DNA from: Rhipidocladum racemiflorum
Lineage: Eukaryota > Streptophyta > Magnoliopsida > Poales > Poaceae
NCBI GenBank assembly: GCA_036346355.1
Contig: CM070583.1
Location: forward strand, 6,448,001 to 6,512,000
Reading direction: 5' to 3'
Length of the DNA stretch: 64,000 bases
Under the pieces are notes generated by a model that was not told the DNA's origin, ran no database searches, and was given only the letters and a program-made list of their open reading frames with translations. Below are positions 37,338 to 50,400 of this stretch, piece by piece. Numbering within the stretch: position 1 is the first letter of the stretch; each line of letters opens with the position of its first letter. The translations under genes and the position numbers were made by a program.

Positions 37338-40300
37338 TGTAACACCCCAATTTTTGCTTTTCATGAAATTAACTACTATTTTTCACTTTGGTGATTTTTT
37401 GGAATTTTCTGGAATTTATTTGGATTTATTTGGAATTTATTTGAATTCATTCCATATTGAAATAATTAAAGAAATTAAATTTTCAAATAAAGTTTTGTTG
37501 GAAATATTTTATTTGAGTCCCAAATGCTCTAAAATAATTTCCAGAATTTTTCTGGAATTTTTCTGAGTATTTTGCTATTTTTCATGAATTAAATGAATTA
37601 CTGGGAATTATTTTAAATATTAAATCGCTGGAAAATCGAGTCGGGTCAAGTACTATTCATCCGTCCGAGTCGGAAACCGAGTCGGACTCGAGTCCGACCC
37701 GAGCCAGCCGACTCGACCGAACCACGTTTGAATATTAACCCCCGTGGACCGTCGGATCGAGATCCAACGGTCATGATCGACCGACTCGACCGAGCCGCGG
37801 TCCGGACCGACCCGGCCGCTTCGCGATCGTGGCCGTTGATCGTGCCACGTGGACGGTTCTCCGTCGTCGTCCCCGCCCGAGTCCGAGCCGGACTCCGCCG
37901 CCGTGTCCGCCGCCGTGGAGAATTAGGTTTCCGTTTTCTGCACGGACGCCGAGGCTATTTAAGGCCCGGGGCATACCCCGAGGATCACCTTGATCTTGCG
38001 CACCTGTAGGCCCTACTCACCGAGGCAAAGCCGCCGCCGTTTAGCCGCGATTGCTCGCCGTAGTTGCGCGCCGCTCCGCCACGGTCTTTGCTTCGTTCCG
38101 CCGCCGTCCGCCGTCCCCTGCCGCCGTTGACCTCAGATCCGGACTCACCGCGACGAGACGCACCCGAAGGGACATCTCACCTCGCCGGAGGAGGCCGCAA
38201 ACGCCGTTGGCCGTGTCGCCGCCCCTCGGCCGGCCAGCTCGCCGCCACGCCATCGCCGTCGCCGAAGCTTCTCGCCGTCCGATCAAGATCCAACGCCCCA
38301 GACAGCCACGCCATCGCACGGTGAGATCCCGCTCAAAATTCCAGATCTAATCTCGACCGCCGGATCTAGATCCAACGGTCGAGATCAAACGCGTTAACTC
38401 AAACGCTGCGTGAAAGCCAGATCTAACCGGGCCGCCGATTTTCAAATCAACGGCCGAGATTGCGCCACGCGGTCGGGAAGCGACCATCATGCGTCACAAG
38501 ACTCGCGTGTGACGCTGACACGCCGGGCCCGCGTGTCAGTGACGGGACCAAACTGCACCATGATGTCATGTTGACGCCATGGCGGGCCCGCATGTCACGG
38601 CCGCTCTACCGAGCAATGACGCCAAGAATGACGCCACAGGTCCCACCGCTCACGAGGGTCGAGCCTCACCGACGCCGCCAAGTGACGCCACCCGAGGGGG
38701 ACCCACCGCCGACACGCGGAGTTGTGGACCGAGTCCACTGTGAGACCCGGAGCCAAGCATGGACCCACCATGGATCGTACCGACGCCACCGCCCAATCGT
38801 GAGGCTCGACACGTGTCTAGGTGACGCAATAATTAATTTCCAAAAGAAAATGATTTATTAATTCGAATAATGATTTCAGATTTTGTTTCAAATTTCAAAC
38901 GCTTATAACTTTTGCGTTTCAACTCCGATTTGAGTGATTCAAATTTCTAAATTTGTATAAAATTCAGATCTACTCAAATATGAATTTTATTTAATTTTTG
39001 GACTAAAGTTTTTCTCTGTAATATTATTTAATTGATTATTTAAACTTTAATAAATCATAACTTTTGCATTTTAACTCCGATTTGAACGATTCCAGTTCCT
39101 AAAAATCCAGAAAATTATGTTCTCTCTGTTTATGGATTTTATTTGGAGTTTTGGGATGTTTTTGCCTAGTGTTTATTTGTGTATTGCTATTTGCACGCTT
39201 TACGAGTAGACGTTGAAGTGCCGGAAGGATTCGAAGGAGAAGTGTTGACTCAGATCCAACTCAAGACCAAGAACAAGTACTCTTTGAAGGCAAGTTATGC
39301 TTTGACCATGTTGATCCCATTTTGAAATCTATTTTGGTTCAAATTATTGCATGCTAGCTCAATTAGAAAATACTTTATTTAAATATGGGAGATTAGATAA
39401 AACCAAATTCTTTGTCACGACACCTTGATTAATTAGATATGTGCCATGACCCCTTGTCACCCTAGTTGTGGTTTATTAGTTGGACATAATCAAATTGCCA
39501 ACATGGGTTCTAGACCGTTGTAGTATATTGCTTAGACTTGCTACGTGCTCATGACATGATTTTGGACAATCAAATGTTAATATTGACTTAATGATATATT
39601 GAACCTGTTTTGGAAAGGTATCATGTGATGTTGATAGCACGTGGTGCATGGTAATCAAGCTGGGTTTGATAAATAGTTTTCGGCCAGGGCATGTGGCAAG
39701 AATGATCAGGTGGGCCAAGGTGGCAATCGGGATGTTGATTTGGTTCTTCTGTAGTCTTGCCCTGGTCACTCTAAGGACTTAACCTTGCAAGCCTTTGAAC
39801 TGGTCATACTTGCAACCACATGGTGGAATGGGACAGCCCTAGTTGACTAAGTCGCTAAGGACTCACTTGTGGAGCCTCAGGGTGTCAATTACACCGCTTG
39901 TGTGATTGTGCGGGGAGCGTATCGTGGCTGAGGCCAGATACCCATCTAACGGTGTGTTGGTCCCATACTTCGCCTTGGCTAAGGGAAGGGATGGTGTAGA
40001 GCACGAACCGGAGAGGACCACCTGTGTTGTTTGAGGCTTCTAAAAGGCTTTGTTACTGAACTCGCCTTTGTGGTGTTTGACTCAGTATCTTGTGGGTAAA
40101 GTGCACAACCTCTGCAGAGTGTAGAATCTATTCGAATAGCCGAGTCCACTGTGATCGACAATGCTCGGGATTACAATCAAGGGTTAGACTTTCTGAAAAT
40201 AACTTGGATTTGAAAGGTTGGTTTGGAGTAATAACGAGGTTGATGAAAATGTGGACTAGGATGGGAAAAAGATGTTTACTAAACTCCTTGAACAGCTTAT

Positions 40301-40825
40301 TTATGCTTTACTTGTTTCTACCGCTTTGAATCTACTTATGATACTTGTCAAATGTCAAGCATCGCAAATATACCTTGAGCTATTCCTTTGTACCAAGCCA
40401 TGCATATAGTATATTAGCTTGCATTCTCAGGCATGACTTGCCGAGTACCAAGTACTCACCCTTGCCACAATACAACACCAGTTGAAGAGGAGACTACACC
40501 AGCCTTGGAGGAGGAGCTCCACGAGGAACCGTCTACTTAGGAGCGAGCCCGGTCGGTTACTGTGGTATACTGGATGGCGCCACGAAGTTATCTTATTTTC
40601 CGCTGCTATTATTTCTCTTTTAATAAGTTTCGCCCTGCGAGGCGTACATTTGTAGCTTGACCTTAAGGTCGGGTAACCAGTTTGATTATTTAATTAAAGT
40701 ATTTTATTAGTACCGAGTGGTATGATTGTGATATTTACCGATGTTAAGACTGTGTGCACTAGCGCGTTCCTGGACTAGTGCTGAATACACAGAGGGTCCG
40801 GATTTGCAAATTCGGGGTCCCGACA
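37338..40825 (+). repeat. 3' LTR of the chromovirus
   Basis: Starts TGTAACACCCC and ends GGGTCCCGACA. Same length as the 5' LTR (3,488 bp). AT-rich parts are nearly identical to it, whereas the GC-rich centre (about 37770-38830) differs by many short indels. Confidence 0.92.
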
Positions 40826-40830
40826 TAATC

Positions 40831-43590
40831 TTTGGCATTACATATGAAACAAAGTCTTTTCGGAGAAATATTTCCAATGCAATCCTTTTCATGAAAACAC
40901 CAAAATCATCTAACTAGTGATAGTGCTCCAAGTCTCCTATGACCGCGGGTACGGCTTTTTGAAATGTTTTACACTCTGCAAAGACACACATATTTACCCA
41001 TAAGACATGACCATCATCCTTTTGCCGTTATTTTCACGCTTCCTTTGGCATGTGGCCAGCATGTCTAACATTAATCTTTACATTACATAGCCTAACTTCG
41101 CACCAGCCGAATGCCGACAAACCCTTGCTATGGTGACGAAAATAAATATTCACACCCATAAGAACCATGATAGTTCACTCTTGTCATTCACACAATAACT
41201 ACGGTAGTTCACTCCTGCCATAACCATTTCCCCCATAGCAAGGCATATACTGTTGTATCAGTAAGTGTTATTCCCAGCACCTCGGTGTGGATGCCCCTTC
41301 GAGCTATCCATCTCGAAAAGCATGTACTACTCGGCTTTCTAATATGCAAAGTTAGACTAAGTAACTTAATTGGTTTAAGGCCATCCCATACTAGAACTTG
41401 TGGTTGCACTGATTATCTTGGATTATACAACACTACGTTTGATCCTTAATGCGACCTGAGCGAGAACACTCCCCCTACACTACGTGCAAATCCAACCCTC
41501 GCACATCAGGCTATTGCCCTATCTCGCCCACGTTAAATCATAGTTTCACTTTCATTGTTATAAAAAATGTTTGTAACCTTTAATTCCCATTATGTCCAAA
41601 TTTTATTTTTCGAACAAATAGCAACACCGATTATTTATTCTCCCAATTCCACAGCAGGGCTAAGCAAGATTATTAAATATTCGCATATACCCAAGTTGAT
41701 ATTATGTATTGCCTAACATTGCCCTAGAGTTATCAAGGTTTTCATATCAATATTTATTAAGAATATTTCATGAATAAAGGCTATATCTGCCAATACCATA
41801 ATGTAGCAATTTACTAAAAGTAAACGCATGCATATATAGACTCGATGAAAACAATATATCTTAATTAACATAATGGGTTTAACATGCTCAAAGGGGGTGC
41901 TTTCCTTGCTTAGTGAATTCTTGAGCGGAGTCGAGGTCGACAGCTGCGGGTTCTAGAACGTCGTTATCTACACATGATTTGACATAAAGCAATAATAAGA
42001 AGCAAGTGAAATAAACAACATCAGCTTTAGATATGGACTAAAAACAGAAGGTTCTGGTGATAAAAAGAACTTAAATACTGATGTCTAAGCTTTTAGGTTT
42101 TGCATAGGAAGGTTATGAATACTTGAGTTTTTATTAAATTGAGAACCTTTCTAATAGGAGTGAATTTATAAAGAGAGGCAAAACTTATACCTTCTATAGA
42201 AGGGGAAATCTTTATAATTTAGAAAGGTTCAGAAGTTGGTTTCACAATTTTTGAAGCCCTTTTGTACAAGTTATAATTGTTTGAGTTTTTGCATTAAAAG
42301 GAGAATAACTCCTACTAAGGACTAGGTGCCACACAAGTTTAAATGCAATCATTTTTGCATTAATAGAGGATCCTTATCTCTGGAGTATTTAGAAATTGGT
42401 CTCACTGGATTTGAAGTTTATTTGCAAAAGTTATTCATTTTTGAATCCTGCATGCATTGGAAAATAAATTATTTATGAATTCAGTTCAAACCAAGTCCAA
42501 TTTCCAATATTTTTTGCAGAAATGAACTCTTATATTTTTAGAAGTACTTTGAATTTTTTTACACTAAATTTGGAGTCCATTTGCAAAAAAATTTAAATAG
42601 GGCATAGTCTAGGTTTTATTTAGGTTTTGAATTCAAATTCTGCACAGAGGTCAACTTTTAAATATTTTTGCATATTTAGAAAGCCCATGATTTTATAAAC
42701 TTGTTTAGTTCAATTTAGATTTGAATTGCAAAAGTTATTAGTGTTTTAAGGTGTTCGGTTTTGGAAAAGCACTAAAATGGAAATACGCTTTCCAGAATAG
42801 GAAGCGCCTTTTCCCAGTTTTGGATTTTCCTGTTTTTTCTCATCCTTCGTGTAGTTGCTGACCACGAGGGCCCACTCATTAGCGATCTTGAGTAGAGCCG
42901 AGCATGGTGAAGCTCGCCAGTAGTGATTGACGTGTGCTCGTGGTCGATCGATGGCTTAGGAGGCTAGAAGGGGTGACAGGGAGGCCAGGGGAGGAATTGA
43001 CGTTGGCAAAGTGTGGCTTGAGCAGGCTCACGGCTACAGTGGGCGGCGACAAGGATGAAGGCTACCTGGGAAGGTAGGAGAAAGGTGTCCATCCTTAGGG
43101 AAAGGGAGGGAGAGCACCAGTGAGCTCTTAGGGTCCCATTCCACTGGCTTACTGCGTTGGAGGAGCCTCAGGGGAAGCTAGCGCTGTGCAGTCAATAGAG
43201 AAGAAGGAGGGGAGACAACGGGTGCTATGGGCAAGGGGAGTTGCAATTAAATGGGGGAAAAAGGTCATTAGATACTCGAGATGCCTTGGTTCATTTGAAT
43301 TGAACCCTAGTCCACCGAGAAGCTCAATTGCACTTTTCCCTTCTTCTTGGTGCTCGATGGCAAATGGTAGCAAAATGGGGAGCTCTAGTGGCTTGGACTT
43401 CAGTTGAGAGGTAGGAGGGAAAGTGGGCAGTGGCGCAGGAGTTCAGAGGCGGCCTTGGCGGCTATAATAGGCGAGGAGGAGTAGGGGTTTGGCTGGGCAC
43501 TTGAGGGGAAAGACAACGACACGGGATTTCCGCTGCCATGGCAGGCGCAGGGAGTAGGGGAGCTCTGTCGTGGCAGGGCATGGTGAGGTT
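40831..43590 (-). mobile_element. older LTR fragment, right part
   Basis: Continues the fragment at 27590-28149 across the chromovirus. 'tttacccataagacatgacc' (40993) parallels 'tttacccacaagacatgata' in the solo LTR (2041). 'gagtcgaggtcgac' near 41930 parallels the Cys-poor 'gcg...gtcgactacg' zone near 3800. The 42900-43590 part is GC-richer, with open frames on both strands that I regard as composition effects. No genuine gene is seen. The right boundary is unclear. Confidence 0.45.
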
Positions 43591-44565
43591 GTAAGTTCAA
43601 GCTCAATTAGTTTTGGTGATTGATTTTAGTTTAATGTTTAATAATTATTTAATTAAAAATCTAATCATTATGAGACTAACATGTTCATTGAGCTTTATTC
43701 TTATTAGTCTTAAATTTGGATGAAAAATAGAAAACCCAAGGTATGCACTTGTATTCATTCTATTATTTTAATGCATACTTAGGTCTCATGTTAAAGGGTT
43801 AACTCTTCTATTGCTTACACCTAAAGATGTGCATTATTTTTTCATTCCATATATACATGAATCACATCAAGGGGGAGTTCATACTTTATCTTAAAGTTTC
43901 AATAGTATTGATCCATGTCTTCTTGCCATATATAAAGGATCCAAGACATTGAAACAAAACCTTGAGTATAGATTAACTTACCTAGTTGTAGTATACTCAT
44001 AATGTCTTAGGGTAAACTCTAATGCTTTCTCAAATAGAAATTGTTCATATTGATTCAAAACCAATTATTTATATGCACACGTTTTGTGGCGTTTATTCTA
44101 TAGTTGATGGTCTAAATAGTATTAACCCCTTTCCTCACTCCAACGTATTGGATCATTACTTACCATCAAAATGAGTATATGAAACTTGTATAGTTATATA
44201 TACTCACATCAATTTAAATAAAATTTTAAATTGAGTTTGGTTGTCTTTCAATCAATCAAATAATGCTTCATTATGTGTTGATGGCATTCCTTGTTGATTA
44301 AGGACAAACGAAAAGTTCTTGATTATCATAAAGCATTAGTTGCATCAAAGTACTAAAGACACATTCAATTATTCAAATTGATTTGGGTTGTGCTCAATCG
44401 ATATTGGGGCATCCATTATGTGTTAATGGAATGTAATGATGATTGAGACAGTCATGTTTGTTGGACCAATATTTTCATTGAGTTATGAAGTAGTTTGAGT
44501 CCAACAAGATGATAAAGAAACGGGACAATAATGTCGTCATGTGTTGATGAGCATCAAGAGGAGAT
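43591..44565 (+). other. AT-rich stretch, probable retroelement interior
   Basis: No ORF of note. It begins 'tgtaagttcaagctcaatta' and ends 'aagaggagat', a purine run directly before a TG-starting LTR-like block. Words such as 'tgttgatg(g/a)' and 'cattatgtgtt' recur, indicating diverged internal repeats. It could be a non-coding remnant of a retrotransposon. Confidence 0.35.
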
Positions 44566-45720
44566 TGTAATATTCTAGGAGAACTTTAGAGGTAAAATCT
44601 AAACTTTAGGGGGGAATTCTGAATTTTTGGAGGCGTTTTTCAATCGTGGGCCAATTCTGAGCCTTCGGGCTAGCCTTTTTGGGCCTGGGGGGGGGACTCC
44701 CCTCCCCTAACCCTAGGGCGCCCCACCCTCCTCCTAGGCGCCCCCTCCCCCCTTTCCCCTCCAAACAGCACCCACTCTTCCCTATTGCGCCTCCTCTCCT
44801 CCCCCTTCCAGCCGCCTCTTTCCATCCCTCCTCTCTCTCGGTTTCCCCCCATGGCGTCTCCTCCCTCTCTCTCTGGCCTTGGTGCACCCTCCCCTGTTTC
44901 AACCCTAGGGAATCCTCCGGCCCTCGGTGGGAGTTTCATCAGAGTTTGGTGCTACGGGAGAGAAGTTGTTGCGCGATCGGACGGGAGACTAGAGAGTTCG
45001 GGTTCGTGTTCGTCGACGTTTTTGGCGATCTCTGGAAAGGCAAGGGTTCTTGGGTTCCATGGGGGTTTGATTGGCTGTGTTTAGGGTTGTTTAGATGAGG
45101 TTTTTTGGTTTAGAGTGGGGTGAAAATAGTTGATTAGGCATTTTGAATCTCGTGCTGATTTTCTGTGTTCTCGGACAGGTTAGATCACCGAATTAGGGCG
45201 CGAATTTGAGAATTTTAGACTCGTTTTCTAGGGGAACGACTGTTGCAAAAGTTGTATATAATTGAATTATCTTTCAAAGAAGACTAAAATCACTAATTTT
45301 CGTTCAGCCGTTTAAACGTTATGGCCGTTTTACCGAGCACTGTCCAATCTATATCGAGAATGGTAGTGTCTATGTTCATCTGTAGATTAGGGGAACTTGG
45401 AGGCCAAATTAGATTTTCCGAATACTTAGAAAAAGATGGGAAATTTCCTGTAGTTTGGTAAAATGTATTCGTTTACTTGATTTGGAGTTGTAGAACTCAA
45501 GTTATGATCGTTAGAAGGCTGCTGTCCCGTTTGGGCAGATTACTGTTTTTTGGGATTTAGGAGTGGGTCGGGAAACCGATGTAGTTATGAGTCTTGTGTT
45601 ACTTTGTTGGCATGTTTTTGAGTGGAATGTATCTATTTGCAGGTGGTGTGACTCCGGGAGTGGCATCAACTTCTCGTCACACCGTTTCGAGAGGTTAAAG
45701 GCAAGTGTATTGTGGTGAAT
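44566..45720 (+). mobile_element. truncated LTR, plus orientation
   Basis: Starts TGTAATATTCTAGGAG after a purine run, includes a CT-rich zone (44690-44900), and reaches a 'cgagaggttaaaggcaagtg' segment typical of plant LTR 3' regions. Several segments (for example 'agactaaaatcactaatttt', 'gttatggc') correspond, in opposite orientation, to 55550-55760 inside the minus-strand LTR at 54277-58160. It is cut off where minus-strand gag sequence begins. Confidence 0.5.
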
Positions 45721-46770
45721 GTGGCTTGATGGCCTTATGATTTCGTTTTGTTGCCAAAAGCTTGGCCTGATGGCCCAGAAACTGGCCCAAACTGAGAAAG
45801 TGGACTATGTTGTCGAATTCCGCCTCATACTCAGCTATCGACTTCCTCCCTTGGGAGAGGGTTGACAAAGCTTGCTCCATCCTCTCTAGGAAGGACTCTA
45901 GGTAGAATTTCGACCAAAATTACTCGATGAAGTCCTCCCAAGTGAAAGCACCATGGGCAGGGGTCCTAGCGGCAAGCACCCCCTCCCACCAAATATCCGC
46001 CTGGCCTTTTAGCTGAAAGGCCACAAAGCGAGCCCTCTGAAGAGAGGTCATCTCCAGGGCCCTAAATTACCTCTACATGTACCGCAGCCAGTCCGCTGCC
46101 TAGACCAGTGTGCCTGCACCACCAAAAGTGTCCAGGCGGAGAGACATCCACTCTCGGAGTCTTATTCTAGGCTCCAGTACAATGGGGGCGACAGTGGGGA
46201 CAACCGCCAGTGGAGGCACGCTGTAGGAGCTGCTTGAACCTACTGATGCAGCTCTTGAACCTCCCTTTGAGGGGCTTGCAACAAGGCTGCAGACGTAGTC
46301 GCTGCCCCTACCTCAGTCTGTTCAGTTGGAACACTACCCTGGGCTGACTCATGGGCGTTGAGCGAGCCGCTTCCCTCAGCGACTGACTCAACAACAACCT
46401 GTGAAGGGTGACTACCACCCCGTCCACGACCACGGCCTCTACCCCCCGGCATCGCTACCGCAAACAAAAGCAAACTTACACCAACAATACATACAACAAT
46501 GTAATCTCTCATAACAACATAACAACACTCAACAACACCAATTAACTCAAATATTGAAGCGCAATGCAACGATTTACCATACCCTTCCTACAGTGCAACA
46601 AAGTATGTTAAGTTTTAAAATTATTTAACCAACCTATGTCATATTTTTAGATTTATCAACCTAGAGCAAAATTTAATAGGACAATCCTAAACCATGTTTC
46701 TAATTTCATCAAGCAAAAATTTAATTCACTCTAGAGTACTTTGCTAAGTCATACACCATGGACCTAAAGT
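45695..46770 (-). pseudogene. retrotransposon gag fragment, minus strand
   Basis: Minus-strand reading contains a start-proximal MPGGRGRGRGRGG segment (near 46450) and, further on, EQALSTLSQGRKSIAEYEAE (near 45850), characteristic of plant Ty3/gypsy gag. Frames are broken between them and no pol follows; the sequence is cut at about 45720. A PBS-like motif lies upstream at 46771-46786. Confidence 0.65.
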
Positions 46771-46786
46771 CCGTTCTGATACCAAC
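46771..46786 (-). other. primer-binding site, minus-strand retroelement
   Basis: Minus strand reads GTTGGTATCAGAACGG directly after an LTR end TGTTACA (46787). It marks the 5' LTR/internal boundary of a minus-strand gypsy element. Confidence 0.7.
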
Positions 46787-46988
46787 TGTAACACCCTGGC
46801 ACAACACGTGCCCAGAATGTCACCTAAATAGTCACAACTCTAATTAAAACTCCAACTACATACACATTTCAGCAAGCATCTTAGTTAGAAAAATACCACA
46901 ACCATAACGAGCCACGACGCCAAACCTTGGCATGAACCTATAAGAGACTACAACGCAATAATCTCAGGTCTGAACACATCTAACAAAG
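46787..46988 (-). mobile_element. LTR 3' end split by the MULE
   Basis: Minus-strand LTR end (ends TGTTACA at 46787). Its continuation lies beyond the MULE, at 54277 onward. The last nine bases (46980-46988) are the MULE TSD. Confidence 0.6.
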
Positions 46989-47227
46989 GAGAATTTTCAG
47001 AATTTGGGACTCAATCCGGCTGCCTCACAACATAAGGGACTCAATTCGCACTCCTTTCATAATTTGACATCCGGGATGCGAATTTCTTCAGTTCAGGTGT
47101 TTCTCAGTCTTTTCTCGTATTTTCCCCTTTCCCTTCTCTTTTCTAATCTGTTTCATTTAGCAGCCCACTTGAAATACTTGTTTTGCCCCTGGTCATCTTG
47201 TCTTAGACTCACGGGAGTGCAATAACG
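46989..47227 (+). repeat. MULE left TIR
   Basis: Nearly identical to the reverse complement of 54030-54267. Both sides share 'ctcacgggagtgcaataac', after which the right arm has a short insertion relative to the left. Confidence 0.88.
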
Positions 47228-47437
47228 AACCAGTGCCTCGAGTGCTTCTTGTTCTTGGCCGCCGCTGCTGGCACTTCTTGAGGGCTCGCCGGCGCCGACG
47301 GTGCTCCATGCTGCAGCCTGAGTGCGTGACCGGCAGCCATGCTTCCCAGTGAGTCTCCAATCCGGTAAGGCAGTAAGCCATCTAAATCCCTCTTCTCTCC
47401 ACATTAGGATTAGGTTTGATTTGGGATTTCGCTTGAT

Positions 47438-50400
47438 TTGGGGGAAGAAGCATCAGTGAACGAGGAAGAACATTTATGCCGCAAGCTAACTGATGCGTGT
47501 ACTTGTTTTTTTTTGTTGGTAATCGGTAGGATCGATCCGGATGCTGAATTTAGGCTGTGCGTTCAGTTCTCTCAGTTCACAGCCAAGTTCGACGATGGTA
47601 GCTTTGTTGATGTGCCGCGTAAATACGATGAATGGGTTGTGGACTATCGTTCTTATAAGATGGTGACCTTAGAAAAAGATCTGGCAGCTATGGTGAAATG
47701 GGGGAGCTGCCAACAACCAGTAGTTTGTGTATATGACATGGGCACTGGAGTGGAAACTAGGTTGGTGGATGATTCAGATTTGTCTCTTGCATTCTCGAGA
47801 GGCGATCGAGAACAGGTTGCATTTGTTTGTTGATGTTGAGGACATTCCTGGACAAATGGTTTCTACCTCTGTTGTCACAGAAGTGGTAACAAGTAATATG
47901 GTGACAGATTGTGGTACTATACAAGTAAATGAAAACAATCAGCTAGTTCCACATGTTATTGATTGGAATAGTATTGAGATAGCTCTGTCTTGAAGAGGAG
48001 ATAGGTGCAGCACTTGCAGTGATGGATGAGGATGCTATGTATGAATTTGTTGGACTTAGAAAAGAAGATGAGAGAGCAGAACAAGCTAGGCTTGCAGCTG
48101 AAAAAGAAAAGGAAAAAGAGCCTGTTGTTGATGATGTGAACATGCAAGATGCTGAGTTAGGTGTTGATGATGAAATCCCTGGTGAGAGCTCTGTTTTTTA
48201 TGATAGGGAAGACCCTCCAATGGCAGTTGGGAGCACATATGCTAGTATGAATGATTTCAGGGCAGCAGTTAGGCATCATGCTATAAAGGGGCAATTTGAG
48301 CTGGGAACAGAGAAATCATGCAAAGATAGGTTTAGGGGGTTTTGCACTGCTAATGGTTGTTCCTGGGCAATTGTTGCAAGGTTGATGCAGGATGGGAAGC
48401 ATGTCAGGGTACTATTTGTTAACTTTTGCAGCTTTTATCAATTTTGTAAAAAATTAGTAAACTCTATTTCAACTTTGTGTTTGTATGTGCAATGTAACCT
48501 TGTGTTTGTATGTGCAGGTTACACTGAATAAGGGAGAACATTTTTGTGCATCCACTGGCCGAGTGAGGACCAAGATGGCATCATTTAATTGGGTAGCAGA
48601 GAAGGCAATCCCAATATTGAAAAAGGATCCAAACAAGGGTGCAAAACAATTGAAAGATGAGTTAGAGGAGAAATACAATGTCACAATAGGATATTCAACG
48701 GTGTGGGCTGGTAGGCAGAAGGCTGCTGAGCACATTTTTGGCATATGGGAAGAAAGTTTTGCATATTTGTACAACTTCAAGGCAAAGCTAGAGCTAAGAA
48801 TGCCTGGCAGTGTTGTAGAGATAGGTGTACAAGAGCAAGAAGATGGTATATATTTCCACAGATTCTTCTGCTGCTTCAAAGCAAGCATAGATGGATTTCT
48901 AAATGGCTGTAGGACATATTTGAGTATTGATTCCACGGCTCTCAATGGTAGATGGAATGGCCACCTACCTTCAGCCACTGCCTTAGATGGACATAATTGG
49001 ATGTTTCCGGTGGCTTTTGGATTTTTTGATGCTGAGATCACTGACAGTTGGACATGGTTTATGCAGCAGCTACAGAAAGCCATTGGCAATCCACCATTCC
49101 TGGCTATAAGTTCAGATGCTTGCAAAGGCCTAGAGAATGCAGTGAAGGCTGTTTACCCTTGGGCAGAACATAGGGAATGTTTTTTTGCATTTGATGAAGA
49201 ATTTTGTTAAGAGTTTTCAAGGGCGAGCATTTGGTCGCATGTATCCTGCAGCTAGGACTTTCCAACCACAATATCATGAGTACTTAATGAACAAGATTTA
49301 TGCAGCAAGTGAGGATGTGAAGCCTTGGTTGGATCAATATCACAATTTACTATGGATGAGGAGCAAATTTTCAGAAGAGATAAAATGTGATTATATTACC
49401 AATAATCTTGCAGAGGTTTGGAACAAATGGGTTAAGGACCTTAAGGATCTTCCAATTGCTGACCTTGCAGACTCTCTCAGATCAAAGTTCATGGAACTAT
49501 ATGCAAAAAGGAGAAGGATAGCTGAAAAATTTGAAGGCCGCATTATGCTCCCTGTTGTAGTTCGGCAGCTCAATGCAATGTCTAGGCAATTGGGTCACTT
49601 AAGGGTCAAAGAAGGTGGTAGGGATGAAGCAGAGGTGACAGAGATCACTCCTACCCACAAGATTGTTAGACATGTGGTGAATCTAAAAAAACATACATGC
49701 TCGTGCAGGGAGTGGCAAGTCTCAGGAAGACCATGCCCACATGCTTTGGCACTCATTAGTACCTGTAGAAATCCTAATATGGAACAATTTCTACATCCAT
49801 ACTATTCTGTCTATCACTTTAGGCTAGCATATGCTGGGGTTATTAAGCCACTAACAGATAAGTCACAATGGGCCAATGTGGACCTTGGCTTCAAGTTGTT
49901 GCCACCTCTCACAAAGAGACCAGTAGGAAGACAAAGGAAGAATAGAATACCTGGTTGCCTAGAGAACAAAGGGAACAAACCTAGGAGGCTAGGACCAAAG
50001 GCAACTGGCAGGTGCAATGTAAGAAATGCTTTGCTTTTGGCCATAGGGCATCTTCCTCAAAGTGCCCTTTTAATGGAACAAAAAAGAGGTACCATTGAAC
50101 AATATCTTGTATGTTGCGTATTTACATGTGAACAATATCTTGACTGTACGCACATGCAGGAAAAGCCGAGCAAAGAAAGGGAGGCCATTAGGTGAGGCTA
50201 GCACCAGTGCTTCCAAAAGACAGAAGGTAGCAACACAGGAAAATCAAAGGCCTATTACTAGAAGGTAAAAATCATGCATAAATGTTCTACACTTGAAAAA
50301 CCAATGAAATACTAGCCTATGTTAGTGTTTGCTGAAACTGTATATTTCTCTTTTTTTAAGTCAAATGGCATTGAGCATGGAAGGTGGATCGGGGACAACT

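Larger units (their letters stand above)
28155..40825 (+). mobile_element. complete Ty3/gypsy chromovirus (Tekay-like), decayed
   Basis: A 12,671-bp element flanked by a 5-bp TSD TAATC (28150-28154, 40826-40830). It has two 3,488-bp LTRs (28155-31642, 37338-40825), a tRNA-Met-type primer-binding site at 31647 and a purine tract at 37323-37337. Internal order is extra ORF, gag, protease, reverse transcriptase, RNase H, integrase, chromodomain-like tail, which is the chromovirus order. Very long LTRs, the terminal chromodomain and an ORF before gag point to the Tekay/Del lineage; rice RIRE3- or Retrosat-type elements are possible relatives (from memory). The 5' LTR starts TATAAC instead of TGTAAC. 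Coding regions carry several frameshifts and stops, so it is not autonomous as read. Confidence 0.9.

Noticed and set aside
44606..45098. Gly/Glu/Arg-rich and Pro-rich open frames on opposite strands
   Set aside because: They come from a CT-rich tract in a truncated LTR; no domain and no splice context.
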